The notes under the pieces are model-generated. The model was given only the letters and a program-made list of their open reading frames with translations, was not told the origin of the DNA and made no database searches. This document shows positions 59,926 to 64,000 of a stretch of DNA of 64,000 nt, in pieces. The position numbers and the translations under genes are program-made. Within the stretch, counting starts at the first letter, position 1. The number at the start of each line of letters is the position of its first letter. Source of the DNA: an uncultured Alsobacter sp. (lineage in GTDB: Bacteria > Pseudomonadota > Alphaproteobacteria > Rhizobiales > Beijerinckiaceae); NCBI RefSeq assembly GCF_945952055.1, contig NZ_CAMFHB010000007.1, positions 117,785-181,784 on the forward strand, written 5' to 3'.

Positions 59926-59967
59926 CCCGTCTCCGGCGTCCAACTGATCAGTTGCGTCGGAGACGGG
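59926..59967. terminator. Large hairpin between flp and cpaB
   Basis: CCCGTCTCCG and CGGAGACGGG are perfect 10-bp arms, and AACTGATCAGTT in the loop is itself a palindrome. No T-run follows, so it may act as a partial terminator or an mRNA-stabilising 3' structure. Confidence 0.65.
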
Positions 59968-59997
59968 TGACGCCGAGGTCGAGATCCGGAGGGCGCC

Positions 59998-60843
59998 ATG
60001 CGCATGCAGTCTCTAGCCGTACTGGCTGTCGCGCTCGTACTGGGTGGGCTGTCCGCCTACCTTGCCCGCAGCTACCTGCTGTCGCAGACCGTCGCGTCGA
60101 AGCCTCACGAGGACCGGCGGATCGTCGTGGCCAACCAGGCGCTGCCCTTCGGGTCGGAGCTGACGCCCGAAAACACCCGCGAGATCGTCTGGCCGAAGGA
60201 CACCGACTTGCCCGGCACCTTCGGATCCCGCGACGAGATGCTGAAGGGAGGCAAGCGCCTCGTCCTGTCGGCGATCGAGAAGAACGAGCCGATCCTGTCG
60301 AGCAAGGTCACCCAGCCCGGCCAGCGCGCCACCCTGTCCACCCTCATCGAGGACGGGATGCGGGCCGTGACGGTTCGGGTGGACGACGTGCGTGGCGTGG
60401 CGGGTTTCGTCCTGCCGAACGACCGCGTCGACGTGGTGCTCACCCGCGGAGAGGACACCCGTGACACCTCGGCGGTGGCCGACATCCTCCTGCAGAACGT
60501 CAAGGTGCTGGCGATCGACCAGGTCGCGGCCGAAACCACCGACAAACCGGTGGTCGCTCGCGCGGTGACGCTGGAACTCGCGGCCCAGGACGCCCAGAAG
60601 GTGATCCTCGCGCAGGGCGTGGGAAAGCTCTCGCTGATCCTCAACCGGGCCGGCAAGCAGGCTCCCGAGCCGACGTCGCGCGTCACGATCTCGGATCTCA
60701 CGCCGCGCGCCGAACCGGCCAAGACCGGCACTGTCACGGCCGCCCCCGTGGCGCCCATCGTCCAGGACCCGAGCCGCGTGGTGAACGTCGTCAGGAACGG
60801 CAACAATCGCCAACAGTACAGCGTGCTTCCGGAAAGTCGTTAG
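59998..60843 (+). CDS. cpaB: Pilus assembly protein CpaB/RcpC
   Basis: A 281-residue protein with an N-terminal anchor (LAVLAVALVLGGLSAYLARSYL) and an SAF domain: RRIVVANQALPFGSELTPENTREIVWP and GMRAVTVRVDDVRGVAGFVLPNDRVDVVLT. CpaB acts in the periplasm with the CpaC secretin and may bind peptidoglycan. It follows flp after a strong hairpin and precedes cpaC by less than 90 bp. Length is normal. Confidence 0.93.
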   Translation: MRMQSLAVLAVALVLGGLSAYLARSYLLSQTVASKPHEDRRIVVANQALPFGSELTPENTREIVWPKDTDLPGTFGSRDEMLKGGKRLVLSAIEKNEPILSSKVTQPGQRATLSTLIEDGMRAVTVRVDDVRGVAGFVLPNDRVDVVLTRGEDTRDTSAVADILLQNVKVLAIDQVAAETTDKPVVARAVTLELAAQDAQKVILAQGVGKLSLILNRAGKQAPEPTSRVTISDLTPRAEPAKTGTVTAAPVAPIVQDPSRVVNVVRNGNNRQQYSVLPESR

Positions 60844-60930
60844 ATCGAACATACACTAGGAATAAATGTTTCGCTTGTAGCGTGACGCATTGTGGCGGAT
60901 CGATGTGGCGTGGAGCGCGGAGTTACCGTG

Positions 60931-62445
60931 GTGAATAGTTGGATAAGACTGCGGGCCATCGCGCAACCACAGAGTAAGGTCGGCCGCTTCGCGGCCATTG
61001 CTGCAGTGACGCTGGGGTGCGTGGCGTCCGCTGTGGCGCCTGGCCAGCCCGCGCGCGCCCAGCAGCGCGTCACGGCCACCCCCGTGGCCTCGGTGAACCA
61101 GGTCAAGGTCACGGTCAACAAGTCGCAGACGGTGCGCGTCAGCGCGGCCTTCACCGACGTCCTCGTCGGCGCCTCCGAGATCGCCGAGGTGATCCCGCTG
61201 AGCGACAAGACGCTCTACGTGCTCGGCAAGAAGATCGGCACCACCAACATCTCGGTGCTGGACAGCAGCCGCAAGCTCGTCGGCATCATCGACGTCGACG
61301 TGGGGCCCGACACGAGCGCCATCGCGGCGAAGGTCGCGCAGGGGACCGGCAGCAGGGGCCTCACCGTCCAGAGCGCCGGCGACCGGCTGGTGCTGAGCGG
61401 CCAGGTCCAGGACGCGCAGACCGTCAACCGCGCGGTGGAAATCGCTTCCAACCTGTCGCCGAACGGCGTCGTGAACCTGACGCGCGTGGCCTCGCCCCAG
61501 CAGGTGATGCTGCAGGTGCGTGTGCTCGAGGTGAACCGCAGCGCCGGGCGCGACCTCGGCGTGCGGTGGAGCGGCAACGGCAACACCAACCATGCCACCA
61601 TGGGAACGTTCGGCACTCCGACCCTCGCCGGCAACGTCCCGATCAACGCCGCGGTCAACGCGATCAGCAACGCGACCCCGTTCATGACCGCGGTCAAGGC
61701 CATCACCGGCAACGGCTGGAACCTCGACGTGGCGATCAGCGCGCTCGAGGAACGCGGCCTGGTGCGCCGGCTGGCCGAGCCGAACCTGGTGGCGGTGTCG
61801 GGCGACACGGCGGACTTCCTCGTCGGCGGAGAATTCCCGGTGCCGGTGGCGTCGTCGACCAATGCCGGCGTCCCCACCATCACCATCGCGTACAAGGAAT
61901 TCGGCGTGCAGCTGTCCTTCACGCCCACGGTGCTGGCCGGCGGCCTGATCAATCTGCGAGTCAAGCCGGAGGTCAGCGACCTCGATCCGACGCTGACGGT
62001 GCAGACCGGAGGCGTCGCGGTGCCGGGCATCGTGAAGCGGCGCGCCAACACCACCGTCGAACTGCGTGACGGCCAGAGCTTCGCGATCGCAGGCCTCCTG
62101 CAGGCCCAGAGCCAGCGCACGATCGACCAGTTCCCCTGGCTCGGCAGCGTTCCGGTGTTGGGCATCCTGTTCCGCAGCCAGTCCTTCCAGCAGCGCGAAA
62201 CGGAACTCGTCGTGATCGTCACGCCGCGTCTCGTGCGGCCCGCCAAGCCCGGGCAGCCGCTGGAATCGCCGCTGGACAACACGCTTCCGGCCAATGACGT
62301 GGACGCCTTCGTGAACGGTCAGACCGGGATCGCCCGGGGCCCGCGCAAGTCGAACGCCCTGCAGGACTACCTGGCCACGAGCGGCGGCGGCACGGGCCAG
62401 TATGGACACATGCAGCGTGCGAGCACGGCACGGAACGGGAACTGA
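60931..62445 (+). CDS. cpaC: Type II/IV secretion secretin CpaC/RcpA
   Basis: About 504 residues: a signal peptide ending near PARAQQ, an N-terminal BON-like domain (VTVNKSQTVRVSAAFTDVLVG, VLGKKIGTTNISVLD) and a C-terminal secretin domain with VPVLGILFRSQSFQQRETELVVIVTPRLV. It forms the outer-membrane channel for the Tad pilus. The start is taken as GTG 60931 after GGAG; the frame is open from GTG 60892. Confidence 0.95.
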   Translation: MNSWIRLRAIAQPQSKVGRFAAIAAVTLGCVASAVAPGQPARAQQRVTATPVASVNQVKVTVNKSQTVRVSAAFTDVLVGASEIAEVIPLSDKTLYVLGKKIGTTNISVLDSSRKLVGIIDVDVGPDTSAIAAKVAQGTGSRGLTVQSAGDRLVLSGQVQDAQTVNRAVEIASNLSPNGVVNLTRVASPQQVMLQVRVLEVNRSAGRDLGVRWSGNGNTNHATMGTFGTPTLAGNVPINAAVNAISNATPFMTAVKAITGNGWNLDVAISALEERGLVRRLAEPNLVAVSGDTADFLVGGEFPVPVASSTNAGVPTITIAYKEFGVQLSFTPTVLAGGLINLRVKPEVSDLDPTLTVQTGGVAVPGIVKRRANTTVELRDGQSFAIAGLLQAQSQRTIDQFPWLGSVPVLGILFRSQSFQQRETELVVIVTPRLVRPAKPGQPLESPLDNTLPANDVDAFVNGQTGIARGPRKSNALQDYLATSGGGTGQYGHMQRASTARNGN

Positions 62446-62446
62446 G

Positions 62447-62773
62447 ATGACGCGGAACCTCTTCCGGCTTTTCGCGGCCGCCGCCTGCGTGGGCCTTGGC
62501 GGATGCGCCGCCCCGTACATCGACCGCACCGAGGGCGTCGCCTTCGGCGCCGGTGACGCCGTGGCCTGGAACATGGCCCAGCACGTGATCGACCCCTGGC
62601 CGCGAGCGGCCAACCAGACCTCCATCACGATGGACGGCGAGCGGGCCCAGCGCGCCATCGACCGCTACCGGACCAATCGCGTCCCGCTGTCGGGCGGCAG
62701 CTCGTTCAAGTCCGACACCCATGATGGCGGCGGGTCCGCGCCCGCATCGGGCGGGTCGTCCGGCAAGCCATGA
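62447..62773 (+). CDS. Small pilus-locus lipoprotein
   Basis: A 108-residue protein with a lipoprotein signal peptide, FRLFAAAACVGLGGC, with lipobox LGGC. The mature part has the VAWNMAQHVIDPWPRAANQT segment and a Gly/Ser-rich tail. It overlaps the cpaC end closely (TGAGATG). It lies in the position where cpaD is often found but is shorter than CpaD, so it may be a pilotin-like factor. Probably an outer-membrane lipoprotein. Confidence 0.82.
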   Translation: MTRNLFRLFAAAACVGLGGCAAPYIDRTEGVAFGAGDAVAWNMAQHVIDPWPRAANQTSITMDGERAQRAIDRYRTNRVPLSGGSSFKSDTHDGGGSAPASGGSSGKP

Positions 62774-62804
62774 GTGCGTTGCGTCCCCAGGCCCGTTCGC
62801 CACG

Positions 62805-63977
62805 ATGAAAGCGCTGATCGCCGCCGCCGACACCAGTCAGGACATCGTCCAGAACCTGGCGCAGGCGCTGCGTCAAAGCCGGCTCGCCGTCGAACTACTG
62901 CCCATGACCGACCTCGGCCGGCGCATGGCCCGGCCCCCGTTACCCGACCTCGTGATGGTGGCGGACCTCGACGGGACCTCGCACCTGGCGGAAGCCGTTC
63001 TGTCCTACGCGCAGGACGCGCCGGGGCCGGTCTTCGTCGTGTATATCGGCGAGGCGATGGACGCCGAGGCCTATCGTTCGCTCGTCCGGACCGGGCGGGG
63101 CGACTGGGTCCGGTGGCGGCACCTCTCGACCGAGTTGCCCGAGGTCGTGACCCGCCTCATGGCCGCGCGCCAGGCGGGTGCCCAGGCCAAGATCGTCAGC
63201 TTCCAGCCGGTGCAGGGCGGCGTCGGCAACACCATGCTCGCCATGGAGACCGCCATCGCTTTGGCCTCCCGCAAGGGCCAGGCTCGCAAGCGCACCTGCG
63301 TGCTCGATCTCAATCTGCAGTCCAGTGCCCTGCCCGACTACTACGAGGTCGAGCCGCGCTTCAACATTGCCGAGTTGCTCGACGACCCGTCCCGGTTGGA
63401 CGAACACCTCGTGGACCTGCTCGTCACGCAGCATCCGGCAGGGGTGGACGTGATCTGCAGCCCGGCGGCCCACACCGACTACGCGCGCGTGAACAACAGC
63501 ATCCTGTTCTCGCTGCTGGACCTTCTGTCGCTGCGCTACGACTTCATCCACATCGACCTGCAGAAGACCTGGTTTCCCTGGACGGAAACCCTCCTGTCGG
63601 GCTCCGACGCGGTGATCACGACGGGGCTCTACCACGTGCCCGCCATCAAGCGCATGGGATCCGAGCTTGCCCGGCTCAAGACCCTGAACGTGAGGCCGGA
63701 GGCGCGCGCCTTCGTCGTCAACCGGTTCGTGAAATCGCTCTTCGGGTCGACGATGCGGCGGTCGGATGCCGAACAGGCGCTTGCCGGCGAGCGGGTCTTC
63801 TTCGTCCATGACGACGCGGAGAACGCCGTCGAAGCCGTGAACACCGGCCGGTCGATCCTCCAGAACGCCAAGGGCAGGGCCCTGATCTCGGACATCACGG
63901 CGATCGCGGAGTGGCTGGAGCCCGCCGAGGCCGAGAAGTCGAAACCTGATCAGCCCCCTCCGAGTGGTCCGGAGTGA
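62805..63977 (+). CDS. cpaE: Pilus localisation ATPase-like protein CpaE/TadZ
   Basis: A 390-residue protein: an N-terminal receiver-like domain and a ParA/MinD-like domain. The deviant Walker A is GGVGNT at residues 138-143 within FQPVQGGVGNTMLAMETAIAL, with Asn142 replacing the usual lysine. Later motifs include CVLDLNLQSSALPDYY and FIHIDLQKTWFPWTE. TadZ/CpaE directs the pilus machine to a cell pole. Loss of the lysine may mean weak or no ATPase activity. The start at 62805 lies 31 bp after the lipoprotein gene. The next gene (usually cpaF) is outside the window. Confidence 0.9.
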   Translation: MKALIAAADTSQDIVQNLAQALRQSRLAVELLPMTDLGRRMARPPLPDLVMVADLDGTSHLAEAVLSYAQDAPGPVFVVYIGEAMDAEAYRSLVRTGRGDWVRWRHLSTELPEVVTRLMAARQAGAQAKIVSFQPVQGGVGNTMLAMETAIALASRKGQARKRTCVLDLNLQSSALPDYYEVEPRFNIAELLDDPSRLDEHLVDLLVTQHPAGVDVICSPAAHTDYARVNNSILFSLLDLLSLRYDFIHIDLQKTWFPWTETLLSGSDAVITTGLYHVPAIKRMGSELARLKTLNVRPEARAFVVNRFVKSLFGSTMRRSDAEQALAGERVFFVHDDAENAVEAVNTGRSILQNAKGRALISDITAIAEWLEPAEAEKSKPDQPPPSGPE

Positions 63978-64000
63978 ATGTTAGTGCATGATTGGCTTGG

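Overview
The window is GC-rich chromosomal DNA from an alphaproteobacterium, most likely in the Hyphomicrobiales (Rhizobiales). The support is the murA / DUF2948 / hisD / UPF0262 / small phosphatase neighbourhood, an ALAS-type hemA, a Tad/Cpa pilus locus with a CtrA-type box before the pilin gene, and typical rhizobial palindromic repeats. No rRNA or CRISPR array is seen. The genus cannot be fixed by reading alone.

Layout. 1-3.4 kb: a truncated peptide-type ABC ATPase, two tandem TerC membrane proteins and a tartrate/D-malate-type dehydrogenase. 3.5-6.6 kb: a tripartite tricarboxylate transporter (tctB-tctA-tctC), divergent from the dehydrogenase and probably feeding it. 7.0-13.7 kb: conserved housekeeping genes (small phosphatase, UPF0262, hisD, DUF2948, murA, hemA) ending in tRNA-Thr(GGT).

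13.7-29.5 kb is accessory DNA inserted in the 3' end of tRNA-Thr. Three copies of the tRNA 3' end (46 bp at 13686 and 25462, 27 bp at 29511) divide it into two tandem elements. Element 1 (11.8 kb) has a tyrosine integrase, AlpA-like regulators, a primase-helicase, a serine recombinase and small cargo genes. It carries paired 9-bp repeats 11 bp apart near both ends, which look like integrase arm sites. Element 2 (4 kb) has no integrase. It has a related left end, an HUH-type replication initiator-like gene followed by an in-frame amber codon, a CATACG repeat array over a promoter, two unrecognised small genes and an AIPR-family (abortive phage infection) gene. The simplest reading is an integrase-less, cis-mobilisable defence cassette stacked next to a helper element.

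29.7-40 kb: an orphan TRAP permease pair, an ABC exporter, then a LysR-controlled L-rhamnonate-type catabolic operon (SDR, RhmD dehydratase, TRAP DctPQM). 40-44 kb: dabB-dabA, an energy-coupled inorganic-carbon accumulation system. 44-50.5 kb: a glyoxalase-fold protein, ugpBAE-ugpQ glycerophosphodiester uptake without its ATPase gene, and a HAD phosphatase plus SorC-type regulator. The same about 32-bp operator-like sequence lies upstream of both ugpB and the HAD/SorC pair. 50.8-53.7 kb: YdcF-like protein and GDP-fucose synthesis (gmd, fcl). 53.7-55.6 kb: a decayed duplicate of an exported-protein gene, an exported protein with a C-terminal sorting-like tail, and the intact exported-protein gene. 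55.8-64 kb: Tad/Flp pilus genes (prepilin peptidase, two TadE-like, TadG-like, Flp pilin, CpaB, CpaC, lipoprotein, CpaE), continuing past the window end.
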